A DNA stretch of 16,510 nucleotides from JBFMHD01 sp040752395 [NCBI: Candidatus Hydrogenedentota bacterium] (GTDB lineage: Bacteria > JBFMHD01), in the NCBI GenBank assembly GCA_040752395.1, contig JBFMHD010000039.1, positions 1 through 16,510 of the forward strand, given 5' to 3'. Positions 1 through 8,026 of the stretch are shown here, piece by piece. The notes under the pieces are model-generated. The model was not told where the DNA came from. It did no database searches and worked only from the letters and a program-made list of their open reading frames with translations. The translations under genes were made by a program, and so were the position numbers. Within the stretch, counting starts at the first letter, position 1. Each line of letters starts with the position of its first letter.

Positions 1-1
1 A

Positions 2-1276
2 ATGAGTGAGGAAGCACTGAAGTATCGGGCCAAACGCGGTGTCCTTGAGTTAGACGAACAAATGGCTTTACTTATCCAGCGTGTTTCAGGTGCAACGTAT
101 GGTAATTTATTCTATCCACAGCTTTCAGGCGTTGCTTTCTCTTATAACCCTTATGTCTGGAGTGAAAGTATAGACCCTCATGCCGGAGTAATGCGGCTTG
201 TATTTGGGCTTGGAACAAGAGCTGTGGACCGCGCTGATGATGACTATACGCGTGTTGTTGCTCTAAATGCGCCTGATAAACGGCCTGAACCAGATTTTGA
301 TAAAGTAAAACGCTATGCTCAAAGACGGGTGGATATCCTCGACCTCGCTAATAATAAATTCACCTACAGTTATTTTACTGATGTTGTCAAACAAAGCCCG
401 GGATTACCAGTTGAAAAGTTCGCGATATTAGACCATAATGTTAACAATCATATGAAAGATTTTGAAACTAAACCCTGGGTTCTCACATTTGATAATATCT
501 TTTCAGAAACACAGTTTATAAATGATATGCGCAAAATGCTACAAACAATAAAAAATGTATATAAAACCAACATTGATATTGAATTTACTACAAACTTTTT
601 CCCGGATGGCACTTATAAACTGAACCTGCTACAGTGCAGACCACTGCAGGTCAATATAGATGTATCTGTCCAACCATCTAAGATTCCACGCATAAAAACT
701 GAGAACATCGTTATGAAAGCTTGCGGCGGAGTTATCGGTCAAAGCAGAGTTATGAGTATAAATAAAATTATTTATGTTATACCATCTGCCTATGGAAATC
801 TAAAAGAAAAAGACCGTTATGCTGTGGCAAGGTTGATTGGAAAATTAGCTCATCTTGGTGCCACAGAAGAGTCTAATAACATAATGATTTTTGGACCCGG
901 GAGATGGGGTACAAGTATGGCCTCGCTTGGTATACCTGTATCTTTTGGTGAGATTAACACTGTCTCTGTGTTGTGTGAAATAGATATGATGCATGAAGGC
1001 CTTGTCCCTGACCTCTCATTAGGGACTCACTTCTTTAACGAAATGGTAGAGACGAACATACTCTATATCGCATTCTTTAAAGCAAGAAAGGATAATATAC
1101 TTAATGAGAATTTTTTATTAAGTATGCCAAACCACATAAACGATGTATTACAATCAAATGAGGATTGGTCCAATGTGGTACGATATATATATTCTAAAGA
1201 TTTATCCGATAATAAAAGATTATACCTTAATGCTGATCCCTTGAAGCAGGTAGGTATCCTTTATATAAGCAAATAA
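2..1276 (+). CDS. PEP/pyruvate-binding (PEP synthase / PPDK-like) protein, 5' part missing
   Basis: The first ~220 residues resemble the second half of the PEP-synthase/pyruvate phosphate dikinase ATP-grasp domain. Seen are the stretch VSGATYGNLFYPQLSGVAFSYNP-like around residues 28-50, an FGLGTRAVDR motif near 68-77, and the strand LLQCRPLQ near 209-216 that usually closes this domain. The remaining ~200 residues include GPGRWGTSMASLGIPVSF and THFFNEM. I see neither the phospho-histidine swivel domain nor the PEP/pyruvate TIM barrel of true PpsA/PpdK, so this is probably a PEP-binding-domain protein whose reaction is unknown. The N-terminal half of the ATP-grasp fold is absent. The first in-frame ATG is at base 2, but the gene very probably begins upstream of the window. 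The stop is TAA at 1274-1276. Family assignment is fairly sure; function is not. Confidence 0.75.
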   Translation: MSEEALKYRAKRGVLELDEQMALLIQRVSGATYGNLFYPQLSGVAFSYNPYVWSESIDPHAGVMRLVFGLGTRAVDRADDDYTRVVALNAPDKRPEPDFDKVKRYAQRRVDILDLANNKFTYSYFTDVVKQSPGLPVEKFAILDHNVNNHMKDFETKPWVLTFDNIFSETQFINDMRKMLQTIKNVYKTNIDIEFTTNFFPDGTYKLNLLQCRPLQVNIDVSVQPSKIPRIKTENIVMKACGGVIGQSRVMSINKIIYVIPSAYGNLKEKDRYAVARLIGKLAHLGATEESNNIMIFGPGRWGTSMASLGIPVSFGEINTVSVLCEIDMMHEGLVPDLSLGTHFFNEMVETNILYIAFFKARKDNILNENFLLSMPNHINDVLQSNEDWSNVVRYIYSKDLSDNKRLYLNADPLKQVGILYISK

Positions 1277-1386
1277 ATCGTAACCACGAGGGAATACAAT
1301 CAGTCGTAATCCTTAAACCAAACACCGAACTTAAGAACTCCATTGAAGACTGAAGCATTACAATCAGCAAAGTTTTGTAAAAATTG

Positions 1387-1413
1387 TTGACAAAAGAATA
1401 AAAAACATATTAA
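1387..1413 (+). promoter_or_regulatory. Candidate sigma70-type promoter for the mntA-hepT pair
   Basis: A perfect TTGACA lies at 1387-1392 and a TATTAA -10-like hexamer at 1408-1413, with a short 15-bp spacer in AT-rich DNA. The ATG of the downstream gene (1426) is only 12 bases past the -10 and no Shine-Dalgarno sequence precedes it. If this promoter is used, the transcript would be leaderless or nearly so. The short spacer lowers confidence. Confidence 0.4.
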
Positions 1414-1425
1414 TTTTTTAGTTTT

Positions 1426-1737
1426 ATGAACATAGAATATTATCCAGAAGACAAACTCAAAAAAGAAATTATGCAAATTATAAGAAAACATCTTGATGCT
1501 GACAGATATAAAGTATTCTTTTTTGGTTCCAGAGTTAAAGGGGATAATTTTATACATGCAGACATAGATATTGGAATTGAAGGTGATGAGCCGATACCTG
1601 CAAGCAGTAAACTTGAAATAATCGATGAGCTTGATAATTTACCCACATTATATAGAATAGACTTCATTGACTTTAAGGTAGTATCGGACAAATTTAAGAA
1701 TGAAGCATTAAAATATTCGGAAAGGATTGACACGTGA
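1426..1737 (+). CDS. mntA: MntA-type minimal nucleotidyltransferase antitoxin
   Basis: A 103-residue minimal DNA-polymerase-beta-fold nucleotidyltransferase. The signature GS-x10-DxD is complete: G34-S35 in FFGSRVKGD, then D46 and D48 in HADIDIG. A third carboxylate is probably D79 or D82 in YRIDFIDF. In the characterised Shewanella MntA/HepT system such enzymes neutralise a HEPN ribonuclease by adding AMP units to a Tyr next to its active site. The partner follows at once, its GTG start overlapping this TGA stop by 4 bases (1734-1737), which implies translational coupling. The ATG at 1426 has no ribosome site, but it gives the family's usual length and is preceded by a plausible promoter. 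Family certain; in vivo role inferred. Confidence 0.85.
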   Translation: MNIEYYPEDKLKKEIMQIIRKHLDADRYKVFFFGSRVKGDNFIHADIDIGIEGDEPIPASSKLEIIDELDNLPTLYRIDFIDFKVVSDKFKNEALKYSERIDT

Positions 1738-2108
1738 GCTTGCCAGTGCTTGGAGATTTTGTTAAATCCATTGAAAGATTAAAGGAAGTTCTTTTGCTTG
1801 TAAAAACACCGGTAATCCGCGACTCGGCCATAAAAAGGTTTGAAATCTGTTTCGATTTGGCCTGGAAATCGATTAAGAGCTACGCAAAAAAAGAGGGTAT
1901 TGAATGCAATTCACCACGTTCTGCTTTTAAAACTGCTTTTGAGCTGAAATTAATTGATTATGACGAAAGATGGCTTGAAATGATTGATGACAGGAATTTA
2001 ACTGCGCATATTTATAAAGAGGAATATGCCGAAGCAATTTTTTTAAAACTGAATGAATACACAGATATGTTCAATATGTTGTCAGACAAACTGCAGAAGG
2101 CTTTATAG
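1734..2108 (+). CDS. hepT: HepT-type HEPN RNase toxin (HI0074-like)
   Basis: A 124-residue all-helical HEPN protein of the nucleotidyltransferase-substrate-binding type. The RX4HXY toxin motif is intact: R87, H92 and Y94 in DDRNLTAHIYK. In this family R and H form the RNase active site and the Tyr is what the partner MntA AMPylates. Upstream residues RFEICFDLAWKSIKSYAK (35-52) and the SPRSAFKTAFELKLI segment (60-74) match the usual helices. The start is GTG at 1734, supported by AAAGGA at 1721-1726 with a 7-base spacing. The gene is coupled to the upstream antitoxin by a 4-base overlap. Length is typical and nothing looks broken, so the module may be active. Confidence 0.85.
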   Translation: MSLPVLGDFVKSIERLKEVLLLVKTPVIRDSAIKRFEICFDLAWKSIKSYAKKEGIECNSPRSAFKTAFELKLIDYDERWLEMIDDRNLTAHIYKEEYAEAIFLKLNEYTDMFNMLSDKLQKAL

Positions 2109-2174
2109 TCACTAAAATAATCTGCATAACCAATGTAGTGTATTATAACATTAATTTCTGATCGTAGATTTTTT

Positions 2175-2247
2175 ATGTCATACCCCCAAAAGCGGGAACC
2201 CATACTCTTTTACTGGATTTCACGGTTGAGCCGGGAAATTTATGTCA
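2175..2247. repeat. Degenerate dispersed palindromic (REP-like) element
   Basis: The stretch from ATGTCATACCCCCAAAAGCGGG through CTGGATT to CCGGGAAATTTATGTCAC has the layout of the common bacterial intergenic palindromes that read GTCATTCCCGCGAAAGCGGG...CTGGATT...CGGGAATGACA. It is degenerate: several positions differ and the right end is not a clean inverted copy. A small hairpin CCCCC-aaaa-GCGGG lies in the left part. It lies in the 184-bp gap between hepT and the outer-membrane channel gene. The similarity is recalled, not computed. Confidence 0.35.
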
Positions 2248-2298
2248 CAAGCCAGTAGTGCTTAACTATAGTATTGATTATAAACTTAGGAGATGAAA

Positions 2299-3612
2299 AT
2301 GCAAAAGTTCAGTAATTTAAATATTGTTTTAGTAGAAATATTCTTTTTTTTAGTCATATTTAAAAATTCTGCTACAGGAGATTACTGGGACAAGTTTAAA
2401 CACATTCCTTTGGGATGTGTCAAGCTTGATATAGGCAGTAGTTTGCGGTTAAGATACCAATCACAACATAATTTTAACATAAAGAAATACGGCCAAACCT
2501 GTGATGACTTTTTTGAAGAACGTTTTCGGCTGGAATTAAATTTTAAACTTGGTAATAATAAGCGTATGTTTATTCAATTACAGGATGCACATGTTGAGAA
2601 TTTGAATTTTACTGTCGAAGATTTTTATCCGCCATATTCTCCTTATGAAAATCCTTTTGACCTGAGGCAAGCTTTTATTGAATATCAGAACATTGCTAAT
2701 ACGCCATTAGGTATCAAACTTGGCCGTCAAACAATCTTTTACGGTGATAATCGTATTTTTGGTCCTGGAGAATGGGGTAATGTCGGACGTTATTTTTGGG
2801 ATGCCGCAAAGATTATTTATGATGATTTAAATTATCTTAAAATGGATATGTTTATAGCTCAACAGGTAATGAGTAAGCCTCATGAGTCTGATACTAAAAA
2901 ATCTGATTTAACTGTCTATGGGTTATACTCAACCATAAAAATATTCAATCCTGCTATTGATTTGTTTTATGTTTTGAAGAAAAATGATAAAACTAAACTC
3001 AAATGTTCTACTCTTGGGACAAGATTTGATGGAAATCTCTCTATGCTTTTTTACTCCGGTACATTTGCTTATCAGTTTGGCGATAAGAATGAAGATGACA
3101 TAGATGCCTGGGGATACAACGCAAAAATAGGTTATCTTATACCAAGACTGTGGTTATCTGAACTCGGAGTTGAATATTCTTATGCTTCTGGTGATGATGA
3201 CCCAAAAGATGGAAATTACAAAACATTTGATGGAGTATTGGGTGCTATTGATATGTACTATGGCAGGATGGCTTTTTTCTCATGGATGAATTTGAAAGAT
3301 TACCAGATCAACTTGGATACTAAACCTACACGGAAACTATCAACTACACTGCAATATCACTGGTTTAAACTTGCAGAAAGTAAAGACGCATGGTATTATG
3401 GTAATGGAAAGCCACAAAGACAGGATAAAACAGGTAAGGCTGGTTCATTTTTGGGCAAGGAAATACTTTTAGCAGTAAAATATGTCTTCAATAAACATTT
3501 TAATATTTTCACTGGATACTGTTACTTTTTTCCGGGTGAGTTTATAAAAAATACTGGAGGCTACAAAGGAGAGTCTTCTTTGTTATTTTTCCAGACAGAG
3601 TATAAATTTTAA
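2299..3612 (+). CDS. Outer-membrane beta-barrel channel (alginate-export / porin-like)
   Basis: The protein begins with a signal-peptide-like segment (basic MQK, a hydrophobic run, then NSATG before DYW). It continues as alternating polar/aromatic strands typical of an outer-membrane barrel and ends in ...FFQTEYKF, with the C-terminal Phe used for barrel insertion. Motifs LGRQTIFYGDNRIFGPGEWGN (around 150-170) and an acidic DDDP loop resemble the alginate-export-type porin family (PF13372-like), although the substrate need not be alginate. Two ATGs compete. The one at 2293 abuts the AGGAG at 2288-2292 with no spacing, whereas ATG 2299 has a 6-base spacing and is preferred (437 residues). It lies 21 bases before a ModA-like gene, so it probably supplies outer-membrane passage for that transporter's substrate. 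Barrel: confident. Substrate: inferred from context. Confidence 0.75.
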   Translation: MQKFSNLNIVLVEIFFFLVIFKNSATGDYWDKFKHIPLGCVKLDIGSSLRLRYQSQHNFNIKKYGQTCDDFFEERFRLELNFKLGNNKRMFIQLQDAHVENLNFTVEDFYPPYSPYENPFDLRQAFIEYQNIANTPLGIKLGRQTIFYGDNRIFGPGEWGNVGRYFWDAAKIIYDDLNYLKMDMFIAQQVMSKPHESDTKKSDLTVYGLYSTIKIFNPAIDLFYVLKKNDKTKLKCSTLGTRFDGNLSMLFYSGTFAYQFGDKNEDDIDAWGYNAKIGYLIPRLWLSELGVEYSYASGDDDPKDGNYKTFDGVLGAIDMYYGRMAFFSWMNLKDYQINLDTKPTRKLSTTLQYHWFKLAESKDAWYYGNGKPQRQDKTGKAGSFLGKEILLAVKYVFNKHFNIFTGYCYFFPGEFIKNTGGYKGESSLLFFQTEYKF

Positions 3613-3633
3613 GAAATAGGAGGAGATGCTAAG

Positions 3634-4572
3634 ATGAAAACTTTATTACAAGCAAAAAGTTTTTGTAAATCACTAGTAATATTTATCAGTATTGTATTGC
3701 TTTTGGTAATTACCAATCATGAAGTATTTGGGAAAGGAAAGAAACGACTACTTTTTCATGCTGGTGCTGGGCAACGTCCTTCACTTGATGAAATTGCTGA
3801 AATATTTCAACAGCGTCATCCTGATGTCAGAGTAGATTTTTCTTATAAAGGTTCTGGCTATTTCTTAGCAGATATGACAATTTCTAAAGAAGGCGACCTG
3901 TATATGCCAGGAGAAGAATTTTATCTTTTACAGGCAGATAAAAGAGGATTTGTTGCTGACTATAATCCTGAAACAGACATAGCTGCATATTTTGTTACTG
4001 TGATTATCACTCCAAAAGGTAACCCTAAAAACATCAAATCAGTGGCTGACTTTGCAAAATCCGGTACCCGAGTAGGTTTAGGTGATCCCAAAGCATGCGC
4101 TATAGGAATCTGGCATGAAACAATATTTAAAAAAGCAGGTATCCTGGAGAATGTTCGCAAAAACGCTACTATGAATGCAAAAACTATACCTGAATTAGGT
4201 AATGCCTGCCAGTTAAAAGCTATTGATGCAACTATTGTCTGGGCTACTACTGCTATGCTTTACCTTAAAGATATTGAAATAATACCTATGGAACCTAAAT
4301 ACCGTGGATTGATCAGATTACCTGTTGCTATCCTGAAATTTTGTAGGTACCCAAAAGAAACAAAAGAACTTAAAAACTTTATTCTATCTGATGAAGGAAA
4401 GAAAATATTTCACAGTCACGCTTATTGTATTGACCCGAATAAAGTAGACGAAGATATGAAATGGTTAGTTGAAGCATCAAAAGTTGCTAAAGACCCGTCT
4501 ATCCCTGTTACAGAAGAAACTGTTGGTCCGTTTGTAAAAGAAGTAAAACGCCAGCGTGAAACAAAAAGATGA
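3634..4572 (+). CDS. modA: ModA-like molybdate/tungstate-type periplasmic binding protein
   Basis: A 312-residue type-2 periplasmic binding protein. After a signal peptide (hydrophobic core about residues 14-28, likely cleavage near VFG-KGKK) come LLFHAGAGQRPSLDEIAEIFQ, the GSGYFLADM segment, GDLYMPGEEFYL and VGLGDPKACAIG. This pattern resembles ModA-family proteins annotated for molybdate in several anaerobe lineages. There is no lipobox, so it should be a soluble periplasmic protein. AGGAGGAG (3618-3625) precedes the ATG by 8 bases. The stop overlaps the first permease start by 4 bases (ATGA, 4569-4572). The anion could be molybdate, tungstate or a related oxyanion; the sequence alone does not settle it. 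Confidence 0.8.
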   Translation: MKTLLQAKSFCKSLVIFISIVLLLVITNHEVFGKGKKRLLFHAGAGQRPSLDEIAEIFQQRHPDVRVDFSYKGSGYFLADMTISKEGDLYMPGEEFYLLQADKRGFVADYNPETDIAAYFVTVIITPKGNPKNIKSVADFAKSGTRVGLGDPKACAIGIWHETIFKKAGILENVRKNATMNAKTIPELGNACQLKAIDATIVWATTAMLYLKDIEIIPMEPKYRGLIRLPVAILKFCRYPKETKELKNFILSDEGKKIFHSHAYCIDPNKVDEDMKWLVEASKVAKDPSIPVTEETVGPFVKEVKRQRETKR

Positions 4573-5372
4573 ATTACAGCAAAATTAAACAATCAGTCTG
4601 GATAACTTCTTTTTCAGCGTTTGTAGTCATTGTTCTTATTGCAATAGGTTTCCTTATTATTACTAATGTTTTATTCTTAGGTTTAAGTGATTTTTTATAT
4701 TACGCAGGCGAATCACGTACTTGGGTAAGTTTTGTTACTACTTTATGGACAACAACAATAGCAACTGTATTATCAATGTTTATTGGTGTACCTGTAGGTT
4801 ATACTCTTTCCCGATATAAACTTCCCTGCTCAAAGCTGATGAAAACTTTAATTGACCTTCCTGTAATGGTACCGCCAGTAGCAACAGGTGTGTTTCTTTT
4901 GGGGGTATTTAAATCTGTACCATTAGTAAATATAACACAGTTTTTAGGGATAAGAATAGACCATGCATTACCAGGAGTAATTGTAGCTCAGTTTACCGTG
5001 ACAGTATCCTTTTGTATTCGTCTTGTAATGGCATCTTTTGATACAATCAGCCCCAGGTTTGAAGCAGTAGCGAGGAGTTTAGGTGCAGATTTGCCGTATA
5101 CATTTTTCAAAGTAAGTTTACCTTTAGCTAAAAATGGTCTCATAGCAAGTTTAATCATAGTATGGGCACGAGCTGTTGCAGAATGGGGCTCATTGATGCT
5201 TTTTGTTGGCGGTATTCAGGGAAGAACAGACGTAATGCCTTTTGCAGTGTATCTTGATTTTATTAGTGGTAAAATAGGCTCGGCACTTACAATGAGTATG
5301 TTATGTATATTGATTGCTATAGGAAGTATGTATGCTGTATACCGGGTCGGAGGTAAAACACGTGTCTGGTAG
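4569..5372 (+). CDS. modB: ModB-like ABC transporter permease, first of two
   Basis: A 267-residue inner-membrane permease of the molybdate/sulfate type with about six hydrophobic segments. It carries the conserved GVPVGYTLSRYKLP segment (73-86), LIDLPVMVPPVATGVFLLG (94-112) and the EAA loop EAVARSLGADLPYTFFKVSLP (165-185), which docks on the ATPase. The stretch ARAVAEWGSLMLFVGG (200-215) corresponds to the ARA-GEFGA signature of ModB/CysT proteins. Its start overlaps the binding-protein stop by 4 bases and its 3' end overlaps the next permease by 11 bases. Translation is therefore coupled across the operon. Confidence 0.85.
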   Translation: MNYSKIKQSVWITSFSAFVVIVLIAIGFLIITNVLFLGLSDFLYYAGESRTWVSFVTTLWTTTIATVLSMFIGVPVGYTLSRYKLPCSKLMKTLIDLPVMVPPVATGVFLLGVFKSVPLVNITQFLGIRIDHALPGVIVAQFTVTVSFCIRLVMASFDTISPRFEAVARSLGADLPYTFFKVSLPLAKNGLIASLIIVWARAVAEWGSLMLFVGGIQGRTDVMPFAVYLDFISGKIGSALTMSMLCILIAIGSMYAVYRVGGKTRVW

Positions 5373-6201
5373 TAAATGGTTTATATCTATATTATATGCT
5401 ATAACTGTTTTATTTATCTTGTATGTTTGTTGGTTATTTTTAAGTAATACAGGACATACTGATATACAATCTATTTTGCAACTGGTAAACAGAAATTGGT
5501 TCTGGAGGTCTGTAAAACTTAGTTTAGTAACATCGTTTATTACTACTATAATAGCCATATTGATAGGCATCCCGGCAGCGTATGCGCTTTCCAGGTTTGA
5601 AATTCCTGGAAAGACATTTATTGACATAATATTCGCATCTGTTATTGTATTACCAGCATCAAGTATTGGTCTGTGTTTGATAGTCGCATTTCAATATGAA
5701 CCTGTATTAAAAATTCAAGAGGCATTAGGATTTCGTATTGTTCACAGTCTTCCAAGTATTGTTATTGCTCAATTAGTACATGCTATTGCTTTTGGTATAA
5801 AAGCATGGCGGGTTGCTTTTGATAATGTAAATCCGCGGTTTGAACAGGTAGCCCGCACATTGGGCAGTTCCAGGATAAGAACCTTCTGGAAAATTACTCT
5901 ACCTCAATCTAAAATAGGAATAATCGCTGGCATAATTTTAGCATGGACACGAGCAATGGCAGAATTCGGTGCTGTGTTACTTTTTTCTAGTACATTCCGT
6001 AACAGACATATAAGTCAATTTTCTGATATAACCAGATTTCTGGGATTGGACAGAGCAGATATACTCCCTATAAGTATGTTACTGGAAATAGAGTGTGGTA
6101 ATATTGAACAGGGTATTGCAATTGCTTTTGTCTTATTAATGATTACTGTGTTGTCAGTTTATACACTCAATAAAATAGGTGGAAAAGGAGTTTTAAGTTA
6201 A
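5362..6201 (+). CDS. ModB-like ABC transporter permease, second of two
   Basis: A second permease of the same family (279 residues). It has GIPAAYALSRFEIPG, VLPASSIGLCLIVAF, the EAA loop EQVARTLGSSRIRTFWKITLP and the motif WTRAMAEFGAVLLFSS. The reading frame is open back to an ATG at 5332, but the GTG at 5362 is the better start. GGAGG lies at 5349-5353, 8 bases upstream, and the overlap with the previous gene shrinks from 41 to 11 bases. Classical ModB transporters use one permease gene as a homodimer; two distinct adjacent permeases suggest a heterodimeric channel as in the CysT/CysW sulfate system. Two homodimers of alternative specificity would be another reading, but there is only one binding protein. 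Confidence 0.82.
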   Translation: MSGSKWFISILYAITVLFILYVCWLFLSNTGHTDIQSILQLVNRNWFWRSVKLSLVTSFITTIIAILIGIPAAYALSRFEIPGKTFIDIIFASVIVLPASSIGLCLIVAFQYEPVLKIQEALGFRIVHSLPSIVIAQLVHAIAFGIKAWRVAFDNVNPRFEQVARTLGSSRIRTFWKITLPQSKIGIIAGIILAWTRAMAEFGAVLLFSSTFRNRHISQFSDITRFLGLDRADILPISMLLEIECGNIEQGIAIAFVLLMITVLSVYTLNKIGGKGVLS

Positions 6202-6203
6202 GT

Positions 6204-7268
6204 GTGATTCAAATAAAAAACTTAAATGTTACATTAGGCAATTTTATAATGAAAAATATCAATCTAAAAATCAATACAGGTGAATATTTTGTACTGCTTG
6301 GTCCGACTGGCTGTGGAAAGACTGTACTGTTAGAATGTTTGGTTGGTATTAGGAAACCTGATTCTGGAGAAATATGGATTGATAATGAAAATATTACCCA
6401 TAAATATCCAGAAGAACGGCATATAGGTTATCTACCTCAGGATTTTACTCTTTTCCCTAATATGACAGTACAGGAAAACATTGAGTTCGGTTTGAAAGCA
6501 CAAAAGAAAGATAAAAAGTATATACAATCAGTAATAAATATGCTTGCTGAATCATTGAATTTATCTCAACTATTATCACGATACACTCAAGGACTCAGTG
6601 GTGGAGAAAAACAAAGAGTAGCGCTTGCCAGAGCACTTGCGATAGAACCAAAATCAATTTTTCTTGATGAGCCTTTAAATGCTATAGATGAAAATACACG
6701 AGAACGACTCTCTTATGAATTACGCAGTATCCATGACAAGTTTGGTACGACTTTTGTCCATGTGTCGCATAATTTAGAAGAAATATCTGATGTTGCTGAC
6801 AGAGTAGGTATTATGAATTTTGGTACTCTTGAACAGGTAGATACTATCCAGGAAATACTGCGGCATCCTGTTAATCAGTATGTTGCTGAGTTTACCCGAA
6901 CTAAAAACATTTTTCCAGGGTCTTCTATCTCAACAGATGATGGGTGTCGGGTGTTAGTAAACAATACAATCTGGTTTCATACAAAATCTAAACTCGTAGG
7001 TAATGTTTTAGCAATTATCCGTCCTGAAGAAATACACTTTAATAAAAGACATCTGAATCCGTCTGAATTGGATAAAAATGTTTTCTCTGGTAAAATTGTT
7101 AAGATTACTAATAAAGGAAATTTTATTCGCTTAGAAATAGATATTGGAATATTGCTTACGGTTTGTACAATGGCTTATATTATGTATGCTGATACAGGTG
7201 TTCAAAAAGAAGATACAGTATCAGTATATATCCCACCGGATGCTGTCCATTTAATCAAAAAGATATAA
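6204..7268 (+). CDS. modC: ModC/WtpC-like ABC transporter ATPase
   Basis: A 354-residue ATPase with a full set of motifs: Walker A GPTGCGKT (33-40), Q-loop Gln79 in YLPQD, signature LSGGEKQRVALARAL (131-145), Walker B SIFLDEP (151-157) and switch His189 in VSHN. The last ~120 residues form a TOBE-like C-terminal domain (AIIRPEEI, then VFSGKIVKITNKGNFIRLEI), as in ModC and related anion importers. The start is GTG 6204, with AAAGGAG (6184-6190) upstream at a rather long 13-base spacing. The gene begins 2 bases after the second permease stop and closes the operon. No intrinsic terminator follows it. Confidence 0.85.
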   Translation: MIQIKNLNVTLGNFIMKNINLKINTGEYFVLLGPTGCGKTVLLECLVGIRKPDSGEIWIDNENITHKYPEERHIGYLPQDFTLFPNMTVQENIEFGLKAQKKDKKYIQSVINMLAESLNLSQLLSRYTQGLSGGEKQRVALARALAIEPKSIFLDEPLNAIDENTRERLSYELRSIHDKFGTTFVHVSHNLEEISDVADRVGIMNFGTLEQVDTIQEILRHPVNQYVAEFTRTKNIFPGSSISTDDGCRVLVNNTIWFHTKSKLVGNVLAIIRPEEIHFNKRHLNPSELDKNVFSGKIVKITNKGNFIRLEIDIGILLTVCTMAYIMYADTGVQKEDTVSVYIPPDAVHLIKKI

Positions 7269-7624
7269 AACTAAATTGAAATAGATTAATGATGCCTGTC
7301 AAATCATTTAAGAATGTAACCATAGATTAGATGAAAAAGATTCGGCATTTTTTGAATACTGTTGTAAAGAATCCTTATGTCTTTTTGGTCTTTTGTTTGC
7401 AAGCTAGTAAATTCTATTAAGTTTTTTATCTATTGCTTTTTTTCATATATTATGCTTATGAATGACTGGTTATTCATAAATCAAATTTACTATTGGTTGC
7501 TATCTTATTTTTTTCTTCTTTATTTTCAAGGGTTTTATTGAACTAAAATTCCTCAACCCTTCAACTATTTAAAATGAGGAGGAAACCTCCAGTGGTGGCT
7601 TGGCTGCGACGTCTGGGTATGAAG
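7269..7624. other. Gene-free AT-rich spacer with three hairpins
   Basis: This 356-bp gap between the transporter operon and the PIN gene holds no convincing ORF. It contains a perfect 8-bp inverted repeat TTATGAAT/ATTCATAA (7456-7463 and 7472-7479), a 7-bp inverted repeat AAGGGTT/AACCCTT (7528-7534 and 7555-7561) and a tight GGAGG-AAA-CCTCC hairpin (7578-7590). The ~50 bases from 7576 are distinctly richer in G and C than the rest. None of the hairpins is followed by a proper T tract, so I do not call a terminator. Confidence 0.6.
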
Positions 7625-8026
7625 TTAGATGCAAAATATATTAATTTTATAGAGAACAGCTGATAGTGCTGCCTGACCTTCACCTGTTTCTGGAACTGTA
7701 AATTCTTTGCTGCTTAAGGAATAAAAAAGTTTTGCCACCGATTTTTTGTTTGTGGAGAAAATCGCGAATGAGGAAGAAAATAAAATATCTTCATGTAATA
7801 TAACAGAATTCTCTCCGATTAGTTTATACCATGAGTATATAGATTCTTCGGACATTTTTATTCTAAATTCTTTTAAAACATCTGCTATTTCACTTAAAAT
7901 TGATAATGTTGTATAATTCTGTAAATATCCCTTTCTCCATAAATCTAAAACTTTATAAGAATTACCGCTCCAAAAAATGCCTGAAATAAATACATTGGTA
8001 TCAATCACAACTTTTATTTTCTTCAT
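7625..8026 (-). CDS. PIN-family toxin with a divergent, possibly inactive C-terminal half
   Basis: The N-terminal half is a clear PIN-domain RNase of the AbrB-linked type. KVVIDTNVFISGIFWSGNSYKVLDLWRKG contains the first catalytic Asp (D9), and LSILSEIADVL carries the second acidic residue (E46). The usual DPxDN and SGDxHLL segments, with the third and fourth acidic positions, are not visible. Residues ~82-133 read FSSSFAIFSTNKKSVAKLFYS...PETGEGQAALSAVLYKINIFCI instead. I found no other frame restoring the missing motif across about 7681-7800. The ATG directly follows the antitoxin's TAA with no gap, so the two genes are co-transcribed. Family membership of the first half is secure; RNase activity is doubtful. 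Confidence 0.7.
   Translation of the reverse strand: MKKIKVVIDTNVFISGIFWSGNSYKVLDLWRKGYLQNYTTLSILSEIADVLKEFRIKMSEESIYSWYKLIGENSVILHEDILFSSSFAIFSTNKKSVAKLFYSLSSKEFTVPETGEGQAALSAVLYKINIFCI

Noticed and set aside
2109-2292. Possible molybdenum-cofactor riboswitch before the transporter operon
   Set aside because: I could not find the conserved stem sequences of that motif. The foldable part is better explained as a degenerate dispersed palindrome.
5332-5361. Upstream ATG for the second permease
   Set aside because: It would extend the overlap with the first permease to 41 bases and has no ribosome site, whereas the GTG at 5362 has GGAGG at good spacing.
7574-7663. A 29-codon plus-strand ORF starting MRRKPPVVAWLRRLGMK
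   Set aside because: There is no ribosome site, it overlaps the end of the PIN gene in antisense, and it begins in a small hairpin. The slightly higher GC is noted but not enough for a gene.
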